Made by a program: the position numbers and the translations under genes. The notes beneath the pieces were generated by a model. That model did not search any database. It was not told the origin of the DNA and saw only the letters and a program-made list of their open reading frames with translations. This document shows positions 8,590-17,579 of a stretch of 64,000 nucleotides of DNA, piece after piece. Positions within the stretch are counted from its first letter, which is position 1. The number at the start of each line of letters is the position of its first letter. This DNA comes from Gammaproteobacteria bacterium (GTDB lineage: Bacteria; Pseudomonadota; Gammaproteobacteria; Steroidobacterales; Steroidobacteraceae): positions 1 through 64,000 of the forward strand of contig JADJHU010000006.1 in assembly GCA_016707425.1 (NCBI GenBank), read 5' to 3'.

Positions 8590-9738
8590 TCAGCTGCGGC
8601 GCGGCTGCTCGACGACGCCCGCCACGAGATCGAGCTCGCGCTCGCCACGCAGGACGGCGAGCCGCAGGCGCTGTCCGGGTCGTGCGCCGGCGACGCGTGC
8701 GGCGGCATCCTGGGCACTGCGGACGACCGAGCCATCGATTTTCATCAGGAGATCTCCGGGCATGAGGCCCGCGGCCTGTGCCGGGCTGCCGACGTAGAGA
8801 TTGGCAATCACAACGCCGCCCCGGGCGAGTCCGATCCCGCGGGCCTCGTCGGCCGTGAGGTCCTGCGGCACGATCCCGATCCAGCCGCGCACGACACGCC
8901 CGTGTGCGATGATTTCGTGAACCACGCCGCGCACGAGATTGACCGGGATGGCGAAGCCGATGCCCTCGACGCCCGCGTCACGCCCGACGATCGCGGTGTT
9001 GATCCCCACGAGCTCGCCCTCGGCGCTCACGAGGGCGCCTCCGGAGTTGCCGAAGTTGATCGACGCATCCGTCTGGATGAAGTTCTCGAAGGTGGCGACG
9101 CCGAGCTGGCCGCGCCCCGTGGCGCTCACGATGCCCTGGGTGACGGTCTGCGACAGGCCGAGAGGGTTGCCGATCGCGAGCACGACGTCGCCGACCCGCA
9201 GGCGGTCGGAGTGGCCGAGCGGCATCACGGGCAGACCGGTGAGATTGATCTCGAGGACGGCCAGATCGGTATCCGGATCGCGTCCGACGACCTGTGCATC
9301 GGCGACCCGCCCGTCCGCGAGCTGGACCCGCACGGTATCGGCTCCGGCGACCACATGATGATTGGTGACGATGTGGCCCGCGCCATCGACGATCACCCCC
9401 GATCCGAGGCTGCGTTCGATTCGCTGGCGATAGCGCGGCCAGAGCTCGCCGAAGAGCGGTTCGAGGCCGCTCGCGGGTACGCGCTCCGTGACCACGCGTG
9501 CCGTGTAGACATTCACGACCGCCGGGGCGGTGCGCTCGACAGCATCGGCATAGGAAGTCCTGCGCGTCTCGGGCGCTGCTGCCGTCGCAGCCGCGACCGC
9601 CGGCGATGCGGCGGGCGCTGCGATCGACGCGGCTGCCGCCTGCGGGCGCAGCAGCTCCGGGCGCGCGAGCACTGCCACGAAGGCGAGCGCCAGCCCACCC
9701 ACCGCACAGCCTGCCAGGAATCCGAGATATCGACGCAT
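8590..9738 (-). CDS. degS: Membrane-anchored periplasmic serine protease of the DegS/HtrA type
   Basis: DegS-type proteases sense misfolded outer-membrane proteins through their PDZ domain and start cleavage of the anti-sigma factor RseA. The 382-residue product starts at ATG 9738 with an N-terminal anchor (about residues 4-24, FLAGCAVGGLALAFVAVLA). An Ala-rich linker and a trypsin-like domain follow, with triad H128 (TNHHVV), D158 (DPDTDLAVL) and S232 (NFGNSGGAL). There is a single PDZ domain near residue 290. One PDZ and an uncleaved anchor favour DegS over DegP/DegQ. It is divergent from petABC and convergent with murA. Confidence 0.9.
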   Translation of the reverse strand: MRRYLGFLAGCAVGGLALAFVAVLARPELLRPQAAAASIAAPAASPAVAAATAAAPETRRTSYADAVERTAPAVVNVYTARVVTERVPASGLEPLFGELWPRYRQRIERSLGSGVIVDGAGHIVTNHHVVAGADTVRVQLADGRVADAQVVGRDPDTDLAVLEINLTGLPVMPLGHSDRLRVGDVVLAIGNPLGLSQTVTQGIVSATGRGQLGVATFENFIQTDASINFGNSGGALVSAEGELVGINTAIVGRDAGVEGIGFAIPVNLVRGVVHEIIAHGRVVRGWIGIVPQDLTADEARGIGLARGGVVIANLYVGSPAQAAGLMPGDLLMKIDGSVVRSAQDAAARVAGARPGQRLRLAVLRGERELDLVAGVVEQPRRS

Positions 9739-9790
9739 CACGTACAGCGCACCACGCAGCACGTCCTCGCGAGCGCACGGCGCGCCGCTC

Positions 9791-9817
9791 CTGACGGCAA
9801 AATCAGTCGTGTATAAT
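9791..9817 (+). promoter_or_regulatory. Probable sigma-70 promoter of petABC
   Basis: A perfect -10 hexamer TATAAT lies at 9812-9817, about 78 bases before petA. The best upstream match is CTGACG at 9791-9796, with a short 15-base spacer, so the -35 part is weak. The site sits in the 156-base spacer between the divergent degS and petA genes, which holds nothing else I can support. Confidence 0.55.
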
Positions 9818-9894
9818 GCGCCGATTCCCGGAGGAGACACCAATCTCCGCGTCAGTGTGGCGCGACCGGGAGTCTGACGGGGAGATCCTGCCGA

Positions 9895-10530
9895 ATGACT
9901 GATCCAGGCCACGCCAGCGCGGCAATCGCGGTGGCGCAAGATGTCGACGACAGCCGGCGCCGGTTTCTGACACTCGCCACTGCCGCAACCGGGGCGGTCG
10001 GCGTGGTCTTCGCCGCTGTTCCCTTCGTCGCCTCGTGGAAGCCCTCGGAGCGCGCCCGGGCGCTCGGTGCGCCCACCGAGGTGGATCTCGCGCAGATCGA
10101 GCCCGGGCAGCTGATCGTCACCAGCTGGCGGAAGCAGCCGATCTACATCGTGCGCCGCACGCCCGAGATGGTCGCCTCGCTTGCGGGCATTGCCGGGCGG
10201 CTGAAGGATCCCGAGTCCAGGGCTTCCCGGCAGCCGGCCTACGCAGACAACGTCATGCGCTCGCGCACCGAGGAATTCCTGGTGCTCATCGGCACCTGCA
10301 CGCACCTCGGCTGCCTGCCAAAGGCACGTTTCACGCCGGGCACGTCAGCCGAACTCGGCGCGAACTGGCCGGGCGGCTTCTTCTGCCCCTGCCATGGTTC
10401 GCGCTTCGACATGGCCGGGCGCGTGTTCGACGGCTCTCCGGCTTCGGTCAATCTGGTCGTGCCGCCCTACGCCTTCGCCGGCCAACGCATGCTCGTCATC
10501 GGTGTCGATGACGCGAAAGGAGCCGCCTGA
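9895..10530 (+). CDS. petA: Ubiquinol-cytochrome c reductase, Rieske iron-sulfur subunit
   Basis: This is the [2Fe-2S] subunit of the bc1 complex, taking electrons from ubiquinol at the periplasmic face. The 211-residue protein has a twin-arginine-type N terminus (SRRRFLTLA, residues 20-28) running into a single membrane helix. The Rieske domain has cluster ligands in CTHLGC (135-140) and CPCHGS (164-169). It is the first gene of petABC; its stop overlaps the petB start by one base (TGATG). Confidence 0.97.
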   Translation: MTDPGHASAAIAVAQDVDDSRRRFLTLATAATGAVGVVFAAVPFVASWKPSERARALGAPTEVDLAQIEPGQLIVTSWRKQPIYIVRRTPEMVASLAGIAGRLKDPESRASRQPAYADNVMRSRTEEFLVLIGTCTHLGCLPKARFTPGTSAELGANWPGGFFCPCHGSRFDMAGRVFDGSPASVNLVVPPYAFAGQRMLVIGVDDAKGAA

Positions 10531-11792
10531 TGCCTCCGGTAGCCAACAGCCCGGGTGGCGCGTCGCCGCCGAAGCCGGGTTTCATGGGCTGGCTCAACAA
10601 GCGCCTGCCGGTGGACGCTTTCGTCCGGTCCCAGCTTCTCGAGTACTTTGCGCCGAAGAATTTCAACATCTGGTACTTCTTCGGCTCGCTGGCACTCCTG
10701 GTGCTGGTCATGCAGCTCGTGACCGGCATCTATCTCACGATGTTCTACAAGCCGGGTGAAGCGACCGCCTTCGACTCGGTCGAGTTCATCATGCGTGAGG
10801 TCGACTGGGGGTGGCTCATCCGCTACCTGCACTCGACGGGGGCATCGTTTTTCTTTGTGGTCGTCTACCTGCACATGTTCCGCGCCATGCTGTACGGCTC
10901 GTACAAGTCGCCGCGTGAGCTCCTGTGGGTGATCGGCATGCTCATCTATCTGGCGCTCATGGCCGAGGCTTTCTTCGGTTACGTGCTGCCCTGGGGGAAT
11001 ATGTCGTTCTGGGGTGCGCAGGTGATCGTGAACCTCTTCGGCACGATCCCGGGCATCGGTCCGGGCCTCGTCGAGTGGATCCGCGGCGACTACGGTATCG
11101 CCGATGCCACGCTGAACCGGTTCTTTGCGCTGCACGTCGCTGCCGTGCCGCTGGCGCTGCTGCTGCTGGTGGTGCTGCATCTGGTGGCCCTGCGGCAGAC
11201 CGGATCGAACAACCCCGACGGGATCGAGATCAAGGAGCACCCGGGTCCCGATGGCAGACCTGTCGACGGAATTCCCTTTCACCCCTATTACACGGTGAAG
11301 GACGTCTTCGGCGTTGGCGTGTTCCTCACGATCTTCGCCCTCGTGGTGTTCTTCGCTCCCACGCTCGGTGGGCTGTTCCTCGAGGGTCCGAACTTCGAGC
11401 CGGCCAATCCGCTTTCGACTCCCGCGCACATTGCCCCCGTGTGGTACTTCACTCCGTACTACGCGATCCTGCGCGCGGTGCCCGACCAGCGCATGGGTGC
11501 GCTGCTGATGGCGCTCTCGGTGGCGGTGTTCCTGTTTCTGCCGTGGCTCGACCGGTCGAAGATCAAGTCGATACGTTATCGACCCCTGCGCTACCGGATT
11601 GCGCTCACGCTGTTCGTGATCGCGTTCCTGGTGCTCATGTACCTCGGCCTGCAGCCGGCCGAGGGGGTCTACGTGATCCTGGCACGCATCTTCACGGTCA
11701 TCTATTTCGCTTTCTTCGTGTTCATGCCGTTCTACACACGCAACGAGCGTGGCCGGCCCGTGCCTTCGAGGGTGACCTATCATGCGCACTGA
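10530..11792 (+). CDS. petB: Ubiquinol-cytochrome c reductase, cytochrome b
   Basis: Cytochrome b carries the two b hemes and the Qo and Qi quinone sites of the bc1 complex. The 420-residue polytopic protein shows heme ligands H101/H115 (RYLHSTGAS, YLHMFR) and H202/H217 (FALHVAA, VLHLVAL). The Qo-site block is given here as PVWYFTPYYAILRAVP, close to the family's PEWY signature but with V-W-Y. The loop GSNNPDG is typical of proteobacterial proteins. It overlaps petC by 11 bases. About eight membrane helices are visible. Confidence 0.96.
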   Translation: MPPVANSPGGASPPKPGFMGWLNKRLPVDAFVRSQLLEYFAPKNFNIWYFFGSLALLVLVMQLVTGIYLTMFYKPGEATAFDSVEFIMREVDWGWLIRYLHSTGASFFFVVVYLHMFRAMLYGSYKSPRELLWVIGMLIYLALMAEAFFGYVLPWGNMSFWGAQVIVNLFGTIPGIGPGLVEWIRGDYGIADATLNRFFALHVAAVPLALLLLVVLHLVALRQTGSNNPDGIEIKEHPGPDGRPVDGIPFHPYYTVKDVFGVGVFLTIFALVVFFAPTLGGLFLEGPNFEPANPLSTPAHIAPVWYFTPYYAILRAVPDQRMGALLMALSVAVFLFLPWLDRSKIKSIRYRPLRYRIALTLFVIAFLVLMYLGLQPAEGVYVILARIFTVIYFAFFVFMPFYTRNERGRPVPSRVTYHAH

Positions 11793-12564
11793 TCTCATGC
11801 ACGGGCTCAAGGCTCTGCTGATCCTCGGAGCGCTGCTCGCTGCGCCCGGTGGCTTTGCCGCGGGCGCGGCAGGCCCGGGCGCCACCGACTGGCAGAAGTG
11901 GACGGCTGGCAACAAGGTCACGGACATTCCGTCTCTCCAGCGCGGTGCTGCGCACTTCGTGAACTACTGCTCGGGCTGCCATTCGCTGAAGTACGTACGG
12001 TGGTCGCGCCTGGGTGAGGATCTGCGTATTCCGGAAGGGGAACTGCGCAAGTCCCTCATGCCGGCCGGCACGAAGCCCGCCAGCTACGTGATCAGCAGCA
12101 TGCCGCGCGCCGATGCCGAGGGCTGGTTCGGGATCGTCCCTCCCGATCTGTCGCTCATCGTGCGCGCGCGCAGCGTGGACTACGTCTACCGGTTTCTGAA
12201 GACCTTCTATGTGGACCCGGCCAAACCGCTGACCGGGGTCGACAACCTGACGCTGCCGGGCACGGCCATGCCGCACGTGCTGTCGGATCTCGAAGGATTG
12301 AAGCTTGCGGCCTTCCGCAGCGTCGGGGGCGAGGGCGGCGCTCCTGTGAAGCAGTTCGTGAAGTTCGAGACGATCGCCCCGGGCCGGTTGAATGCCGAGC
12401 AGTACGACGCATTCGTGCGCGACCTCGTGAACTTCCTCGACTACGCGAGCGAACCGGCGCAGGCCGCACGTCGGAGCCTCGGCATTTGGGTGGTGCTCTT
12501 CCTGCTCGTCTTCACGGGGATTTCCTGGTTCCTCTACAAGGAGTACTGGAAGGACGTGCATTGA
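11782..12564 (+). CDS. petC: Ubiquinol-cytochrome c reductase, cytochrome c1
   Basis: Cytochrome c1 passes electrons from the Rieske protein to soluble cytochrome c in the periplasm. The 260-residue protein has an N-terminal signal peptide (ALLILGALLAAPGGFAAG), one heme c site CSGCH (C63, C66, H67), and a C-terminal anchor helix (about residues 235-253). Here the bc1 subunits are three separate genes, petA, petB and petC, rather than a fused b/c1. Its start lies inside the end of petB. Confidence 0.96.
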   Translation: MRTDLMHGLKALLILGALLAAPGGFAAGAAGPGATDWQKWTAGNKVTDIPSLQRGAAHFVNYCSGCHSLKYVRWSRLGEDLRIPEGELRKSLMPAGTKPASYVISSMPRADAEGWFGIVPPDLSLIVRARSVDYVYRFLKTFYVDPAKPLTGVDNLTLPGTAMPHVLSDLEGLKLAAFRSVGGEGGAPVKQFVKFETIAPGRLNAEQYDAFVRDLVNFLDYASEPAQAARRSLGIWVVLFLLVFTGISWFLYKEYWKDVH

Positions 12565-12651
12565 TCCGGCGCTGCCGGCTTCCGGTGCCGGCGCCCTCCG
12601 CGTGACGGGTGAGGACGGTCGGACGACGGGCGATGCGACAGAGGAGCGTGC

Positions 12652-13275
12652 GTGTCGAATCGACGATCCACCATGACGCTGTTCTCCTCGCCGACCGATC
12701 CGCAGAGCCATCGGACGCGGATCGTTCTCGCCGAGAAGGGTATCGGCATCGACATCGTGAGTGTCGGGCCCGGGCGCTTTCCGGAGGACCTCCTGGACCT
12801 GAATCCCTACCACAGCATGCCGACGCTCGTGGACCGGGACCTCGTGCTGTATGACGCGCGCGTCATCATGGAGTATCTCGACGAGCGCTTTCCCCATCCG
12901 CCGCTGATGCCTGTCGATCCCGTGAGCCGGGCGCAGTTCCGCCTGGCCCTGTTCCGGATCGAGCGCGACTGGTATGGACTTGTGCAGCGCATCGAGCAGG
13001 AGCCCGACAGGAAGGAGCAGGGGAAGCTCAGGAAGGTCCTGCGCGACACGCTCCTGCAGAGTGCGGAGATCTTCAAGGTGCGGCCGTTCTTTCTGAGCGA
13101 CGAATTTTCGCTGGTCGATGCGAGCATCGCGCCGATCCTCTGGCGTCTCCCGCACTACGACATCGACCTGCCACCGCAGGCTCAGCCGCTCCTGAAGTAT
13201 GCGAGCCTCGTGTTCTCCCGGCCCGCCTTCCGTGCGAGCCTCTCGCAGGCCGAACAGGAAATGCGGCTCGCATGA
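12652..13275 (+). CDS. sspA: Stringent starvation protein A (GST-fold RNA polymerase-associated protein)
   Basis: SspA binds RNA polymerase and affects stationary-phase and acid-stress transcription in enterobacteria. The 207-residue product has a thioredoxin-like N domain (TMTLFSSPTDPQSHRTRIVLAEKGI, LNPYHSMPTLVDRD) and a helical GST C domain (FLSDEFSLVDASIAPILWRL). Frame opens at GTG 12652; the internal ATG at 12673 (MTLFSSP) is an alternative. It is followed by sspB 12 bases on, the classic sspAB pair, and lies downstream of petABC, which is a common arrangement. Confidence 0.93.
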   Translation: MSNRRSTMTLFSSPTDPQSHRTRIVLAEKGIGIDIVSVGPGRFPEDLLDLNPYHSMPTLVDRDLVLYDARVIMEYLDERFPHPPLMPVDPVSRAQFRLALFRIERDWYGLVQRIEQEPDRKEQGKLRKVLRDTLLQSAEIFKVRPFFLSDEFSLVDASIAPILWRLPHYDIDLPPQAQPLLKYASLVFSRPAFRASLSQAEQEMRLA

Positions 13276-13287
13276 GCCGCGCACGGC

Positions 13288-13680
13288 ATGACGGCTGAAC
13301 AGCGCAGATCGAAGCGCCCGTATCTCCTGCGGGCGATGCATGAGTGGGTAGTCGACTGCGGGCATACGCCGCATGTGATCGTGGATGCGGAACGCCGCGG
13401 CGTCGAGGTCCCCCAGGCCTGCGTGAAGGATGGCAAGGTGGTCCTGAATCTGAGCGCGTCGGCGACGCAGGGCCTGACCCTCGGCAATGAGTGGATCGAG
13501 TTTTCTGCGCGCTTCGCGGGCGTCATCCACCACGTGCGCCTGCCGATCGAGGCGATCCTCGGGGTCTACGCGCGTGAGACCGGCGAGGGCATGGTGTTCG
13601 CGGAGGAGGATCCCGAACCGCCTCCGGGCCCGACAGTGACCGAGGAGAGCAAGCGGCCACGTCTGAGGGTGGTCAAGTAG
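13288..13680 (+). CDS. sspB: ClpXP protease specificity-enhancing factor SspB
   Basis: SspB is the adaptor that tethers ssrA-tagged proteins to ClpXP. The 130-residue protein starts with the substrate-binding fold (RPYLLRAMHEWVVDCGHTPHVIVDA, VVLNLSASATQGL, FSARFAGVIHHVRLPIEAILGVYARE). After an acidic, Pro-rich linker it ends in the short hydrophobic/basic tail RPRLRVVK, which in the family binds the ClpX zinc domain. The tail is intact. It is co-oriented with sspA and converges on yraN. Confidence 0.94.
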   Translation: MTAEQRRSKRPYLLRAMHEWVVDCGHTPHVIVDAERRGVEVPQACVKDGKVVLNLSASATQGLTLGNEWIEFSARFAGVIHHVRLPIEAILGVYARETGEGMVFAEEDPEPPPGPTVTEESKRPRLRVVK

Positions 13681-13685
13681 GGGCC

Positions 13686-14042
13686 TTACGCCTCGAAGGC
13701 GTGGCGGATCCACTCGACGGCAGGCTCGCGGTCTTCGTGCACCACGAGTACGTCGAAGCGTACGGGCAGCCGCGCGAACTCCCGGTGCCTCTGCAACAGC
13801 AGCTGGGTCGTGCGGACGATGCGTGTGCGCTTGTGCGCATCGATACTGGCGGCAGCGCCTCCGTAGTCTTCACGCGAGCGCAGGCGCACCTCGGCGACCA
13901 CCAGCACGCCACGTTCGCGGGCCACGATGTCGAGCTCGCCACAACGCCGCCGGAAGTTGCGCAGCACGACCTTGCAACCGTGTTCACGGAGGAAGGTCGC
14001 GGCCCGCTCCTCGGCCCGCTGGCCGATCAGCCGACGGTCCAT
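13686..14042 (-). CDS. yraN: YraN family (UPF0102) endonuclease-like protein
   Basis: A small protein of the YraN family, whose fold resembles Holliday-junction resolvases; its role is not settled. From ATG 14042 it is 118 residues: MDRRLIGQRAEERAATFLREHG, then the nuclease-like core CGELDIVARERGVLVVAEVRLRSREDYGG, with the conserved G-E-[IL]-D and E-V-[RK]-x-R positions. The open frame extends further upstream, but that part overlaps lpoA and lacks family sequence. It lies 16 bases after lpoA, the usual partner. Confidence 0.88.
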   Translation of the reverse strand: MDRRLIGQRAEERAATFLREHGCKVVLRNFRRRCGELDIVARERGVLVVAEVRLRSREDYGGAAASIDAHKRTRIVRTTQLLLQRHREFARLPVRFDVLVVHEDREPAVEWIRHAFEA

Positions 14043-14058
14043 GTCGGGGTGCCGGTGG

Positions 14059-15921
14059 TCAGGTTCCGGGTGCAGCGTCGAGGGAACGGGTCTGCCCACC
14101 CTGCAGGCGTGCCCAGTCGAGCTGGCGGCGGACGCGCCCGAGCTCATCGAGGGAGAGACGCCCGGTGAGTCCCTCGAGCTGCAGGCTGGTGGCAGGGCGG
14201 GGGACGTTCAGGGCCTCGACCAGCCGGTACGCGTCGTATCCGAAGGCAAAGAGGCGCGTGTGGCGCGGCCCGCCAGCGTCCCACGCGGCCTGCATCTCTG
14301 CGCGTACCTGCGCGGCGAGGGCGCCCGTGCCGAGCATCCACGGCATGTCGGGGAACACGAGGCCGTCCATGTCGCTGAGGCCCTGCCCGTCGGGCTCGTA
14401 GGCATCGGAGGTGGCGTAGGTCGGGATGTCACCGGCATAGTGAAAGCGAAGCTGCGGGCGCATGAGCCGGGCGACGCTGAAGCTGCCGGGGGCAAAGATG
14501 AAGTCGATGTCACTGCGCCGGCGAGGCTCGAAGGAAAGCCGTGTGCCCAGGATTTCCTGGAGCCGGCGGTGGCGTGCCCGACTCTCTGTCAGGCGCAGCA
14601 TCTGGGTGATCCACTGCGAGTAGTCGCTGCCCTCGGTGGGATAGCTCGTCTGCGCGATCAGTGTGCCACCGCCCGCAAGCAGCTCCTCGCGAAACGCAGC
14701 GAGCACCCGGTTGCCCCAATCGCCTTCCGGGATCAGTGCCACGGCGCGCCGCTCGCCGGCAGCGAGCGCTCGCTGCGCGACCTGCCGGGCCTCCTCCTCG
14801 GGTGAGAGGGCGAACTGGTAGAACTGCGGCGGCGCTGCGCGTCCCGCCGGCAGGAAGTTGAGTGCAAGCATTGCGGGGCGGTTCCCGCTGAAGTCGGCCG
14901 CGGCGCTGACCTCCTCGCGCGTGAGCGGACCGACGATGAACCCTGCGCCGCTCGCAGTCGCCCGCATGACGGCATCGGCAATGCTGATCACGCCCGTATC
15001 GTAGATGCGCAGCCGCGGGCGTGCTGCCGCGGGGGCCTCGTAATAGGCCGTGAGAAAGCCATCGCGAATCGCCGCCGCAGGACCCGCCATTCGGCCTGAA
15101 ACCGGCAGCAGCAGGGCGATATGCGCGGCGGGCTCGAAGCCCTGCTTTCCTGTCGCGGCCTCTTTGCTGAGCAGCTCCTGCCGCACGATGTCGGCAGCCG
15201 GGTGGTCCGGGTAGCGGCGGCGCCACGCGTCGACTGCACGCGCTGCGCCGAGTGGATTGCGGGCGGCGATCGCGGCGAGGGGTCCGAGCTCGAGCCAGCC
15301 GCGTGCAATCGGATCCTGTGCCCGGACGGGATCGATCTTCATGCCACGCTCGCTTGCCGCGCGGAGCTCATCCAGCAGGCTCGCCCGGGCTGCAGCGCGT
15401 TCTGCCAGCGTCGGCAGCACGTGCTCGAGCGCCATGCCTGCACGCACGCCCTCGAGTGGCTGGCCGCCCGCAAAGGCAGCCCGTCGCCTGAGCTCCAGGT
15501 AACGAATCCGCTGCGGTCCGGAAGCCGGTTCGGGCAGTGCGGCGAGAGTCTGCCAGGCCTCCGTGTCGCGGCTGCGTGCCAGCAGGACCTCTACGCCGAG
15601 GAGCGAACGATCGAGACTCTGCGCCGGCGTGCGTGCTTCGCCGGAGATCTCGTGCAGCACGCGCTCGGTCTCGCCAGGAAGTCGCGCACGCAGCCAGGAG
15701 CGGGCGGCGCGATGCGCGAGCTCGATTCGTGTGCTGCCCGCGTTCTCCCGGGCGAGAGCCTCATAGAGACGGGCGGCACCTGCGGCATCGCCCTGACGCT
15801 CGAGCTGCTCGGCGCGCTCGGCCGACGGCGGGGCCTCTTGCAAGGGCGCGGGGCTCTGGCAGGCGAGGAGCGCGAAGCTCATGGCGATCGCGGCGAGCGC
15901 GACAAGGCGGGCGGAACGCAT
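14059..15921 (-). CDS. lpoA: Penicillin-binding protein activator LpoA (YraM), outer-membrane lipoprotein
   Basis: LpoA is an outer-membrane lipoprotein that reaches through the peptidoglycan to stimulate PBP1a. From ATG 15921 it is 620 residues with a lipoprotein signal (lipobox LLAC, Cys21). A helical TPR-like N domain follows (AARLYEALARENAG, AHRAARSWLRA). The C-terminal half is a periplasmic-binding-protein fold (HIALLLPVSGRMAGPAAAIRDGF, YDTGVISIADAVMRATASGAGFIVGPLTREEV). The start is set by the signal peptide; the frame stays open upstream into the rsmI leader. It is divergent from rsmI. Confidence 0.9.
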   Translation of the reverse strand: MRSARLVALAAIAMSFALLACQSPAPLQEAPPSAERAEQLERQGDAAGAARLYEALARENAGSTRIELAHRAARSWLRARLPGETERVLHEISGEARTPAQSLDRSLLGVEVLLARSRDTEAWQTLAALPEPASGPQRIRYLELRRRAAFAGGQPLEGVRAGMALEHVLPTLAERAAARASLLDELRAASERGMKIDPVRAQDPIARGWLELGPLAAIAARNPLGAARAVDAWRRRYPDHPAADIVRQELLSKEAATGKQGFEPAAHIALLLPVSGRMAGPAAAIRDGFLTAYYEAPAAARPRLRIYDTGVISIADAVMRATASGAGFIVGPLTREEVSAAADFSGNRPAMLALNFLPAGRAAPPQFYQFALSPEEEARQVAQRALAAGERRAVALIPEGDWGNRVLAAFREELLAGGGTLIAQTSYPTEGSDYSQWITQMLRLTESRARHRRLQEILGTRLSFEPRRRSDIDFIFAPGSFSVARLMRPQLRFHYAGDIPTYATSDAYEPDGQGLSDMDGLVFPDMPWMLGTGALAAQVRAEMQAAWDAGGPRHTRLFAFGYDAYRLVEALNVPRPATSLQLEGLTGRLSLDELGRVRRQLDWARLQGGQTRSLDAAPGT

Positions 15922-15990
15922 GGTGTATTGAACCGTCTCCCATTGCCGGGCAGCATGCCCGCGGGATTCGTGGAACGTCGAGGAATTATA

Positions 15991-16860
15991 GTGCCTGTCG
16001 AGCCAGGGCGACTTGATGTGGTCGCAACCCCCATCGGCAATCTGGGAGACCTGTCGCCGCGCGCGCGCGCGACGCTGCTCGAGGCTGACCTGATCGTTGC
16101 GGAAGACACGCGCCGCACGGGACAGCTGCTTGCGGCGCTGGGGGAAACGCGGCCGCTCGTGTCGCTGCACGCGCACAATGAGCGCTCGCGCGTCGCCGGA
16201 CTCCTCGAGCGCCTGCGCGGGGGGGCGCGCATCGCACTCGTCAGCGACGCCGGTACGCCGGTGCTCTCGGATCCCGGCTTCGAGCTGGTGCAGGCTGCGG
16301 TGCAGGCGGGGTTTGACGTACGCACGGTGCCCGGTGTATCCGCGATCACTGCTGCACTCAGCATTGCGGCGATTCCTGCGGATCGCTTCTGTTTCGAAGG
16401 CTTTCTACCGGCAAAACCGCGCGAGAGGCGAGGGCGGCTGGCGCAGCTCGCGCAGGAGCCCCGTACGCTGGTGTTCTTCGAGGCTCCGCACCGGATCATC
16501 GAGAGTCTCACGGACCTTGCCGCAGCCTTCGGATCGGAGCGGCGGGCTGCCGTCGGTCGTGAGCTCACCAAGGTGTTCGAGACCATGTATCGCGGCACCC
16601 TGGGCGAGCTCGCTGCGCGTGCATCCTGTGAACCCGACTTTGCGCGCGGCGAGCTGACCCTGGTGGTCCGCGGCGCGGCGGGTGAGGAGCCTGCAGAGGG
16701 CGCCTGCGAGCTCGATCGGCTGCTCACGGTGCTCACGAGAGAACTGCCTCCCGCAAAGGCTGCGGCCATTGCCGCCCAGCTCGCCGGCGTGCGGCGAGCC
16801 GATGCGTACAGACGTGCGCTCGTTCTCGCAGGACGGAACGATGGGGGCGCGGACGCGTGA
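15991..16860 (+). CDS. rsmI: 16S rRNA (cytidine-1402-2'-O) methyltransferase RsmI
   Basis: RsmI methylates the ribose of C1402 in the ribosomal P site, using SAM. The TP-methylase fold is clear: VVATPIGNLGDLSPRARATL, EADLIVAEDTRRTG, LVSDAGTPVLSDPGFELV, PGVSAITAALSIAAIPADRF. I chose GTG at 15991 (289 residues) because it has a good ribosome-binding site, GAGGAA at 15980-15985. An in-frame ATG at 15955 would add 12 residues but has no visible site. It is divergent from lpoA, a widely conserved pairing. Confidence 0.94.
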   Translation: MPVEPGRLDVVATPIGNLGDLSPRARATLLEADLIVAEDTRRTGQLLAALGETRPLVSLHAHNERSRVAGLLERLRGGARIALVSDAGTPVLSDPGFELVQAAVQAGFDVRTVPGVSAITAALSIAAIPADRFCFEGFLPAKPRERRGRLAQLAQEPRTLVFFEAPHRIIESLTDLAAAFGSERRAAVGRELTKVFETMYRGTLGELAARASCEPDFARGELTLVVRGAAGEEPAEGACELDRLLTVLTRELPPAKAAAIAAQLAGVRRADAYRRALVLAGRNDGGADA

Positions 16861-16862
16861 GC

Positions 16863-16891
16863 TTGAGATCGTCGTCATCGCGGCATATCTT
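16863..16891 (+). promoter_or_regulatory. Probable sigma-70 promoter of rnpB
   Basis: TTGAGA at 16863-16868 and TATCTT at 16886-16891 are 17 bases apart, just after the rsmI stop. Transcription would start near 16898-16901, at the first paired base of the RNase P RNA. Confidence 0.6.
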
Positions 16892-16900
16892 GTAACGCAG

Positions 16901-17287
<387 letters not shown>

Positions 17288-17479
17288 CATCTTTAGCTTC
17301 TGACGTGGTCACGATCCAGGGAGAGGGACCCCCGCGCGCCGATCTGGATGTTGCGCAAGCCGTGGTTTTGCAGATTTCGATCAAGCTTTTATCGCCAAGC
17401 CCCTGAAAGCAAAGACAACGCTTTGTAATCTGCATATCCATACAGTGTGATGATCGTCTAAGTTCTTGTGCCAGCGAGG

Positions 17480-17526
17480 TTTTTTTTCACATAAGCATTG
17501 ACACCCCAGATGTGGGTTTTTATAGT
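17480..17526 (+). promoter_or_regulatory. Strong sigma-70 promoter of the mra/dcw cluster with an upstream T tract
   Basis: A perfect -35 (TTGACA, 17498-17503), a 17-base spacer and a near-perfect -10 (TATAGT, 17521-17526) precede mraZ. A run of eight T at 17480-17487 just upstream resembles an UP element. Transcription would begin near 17533, giving a leader of about 47 bases. The rest of the 292-base gap from the end of rnpB (17288-17479) is markedly more A+T-rich than its surroundings and holds no gene I can support. Confidence 0.85.
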
Positions 17527-17535
17527 GGCCGCCGG

Positions 17536-17560
17536 TGGGAGAAAGTGGGGGGAAATGGGC
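17536..17560 (+). promoter_or_regulatory. MraZ operator: three TGGGN repeats at 10-base steps
   Basis: TGGGA (17536-17540), TGGGG (17546-17550) and TGGGC (17556-17560) are spaced exactly 10 bases apart. They lie between the promoter and the mraZ start. Three TGGGN boxes separated by 5 bases is the known MraZ binding site (established in E. coli), so this is very probably the autoregulatory operator of the whole cluster. Confidence 0.88.
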
Positions 17561-17579
17561 GCCTCCACGCCCTTAGGCC

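Noticed and set aside
8582..8601. 7-bp hairpin between the convergent murA and degS genes
   Set aside because: Short loop and stem but no T run on either strand, so a terminator cannot be supported.
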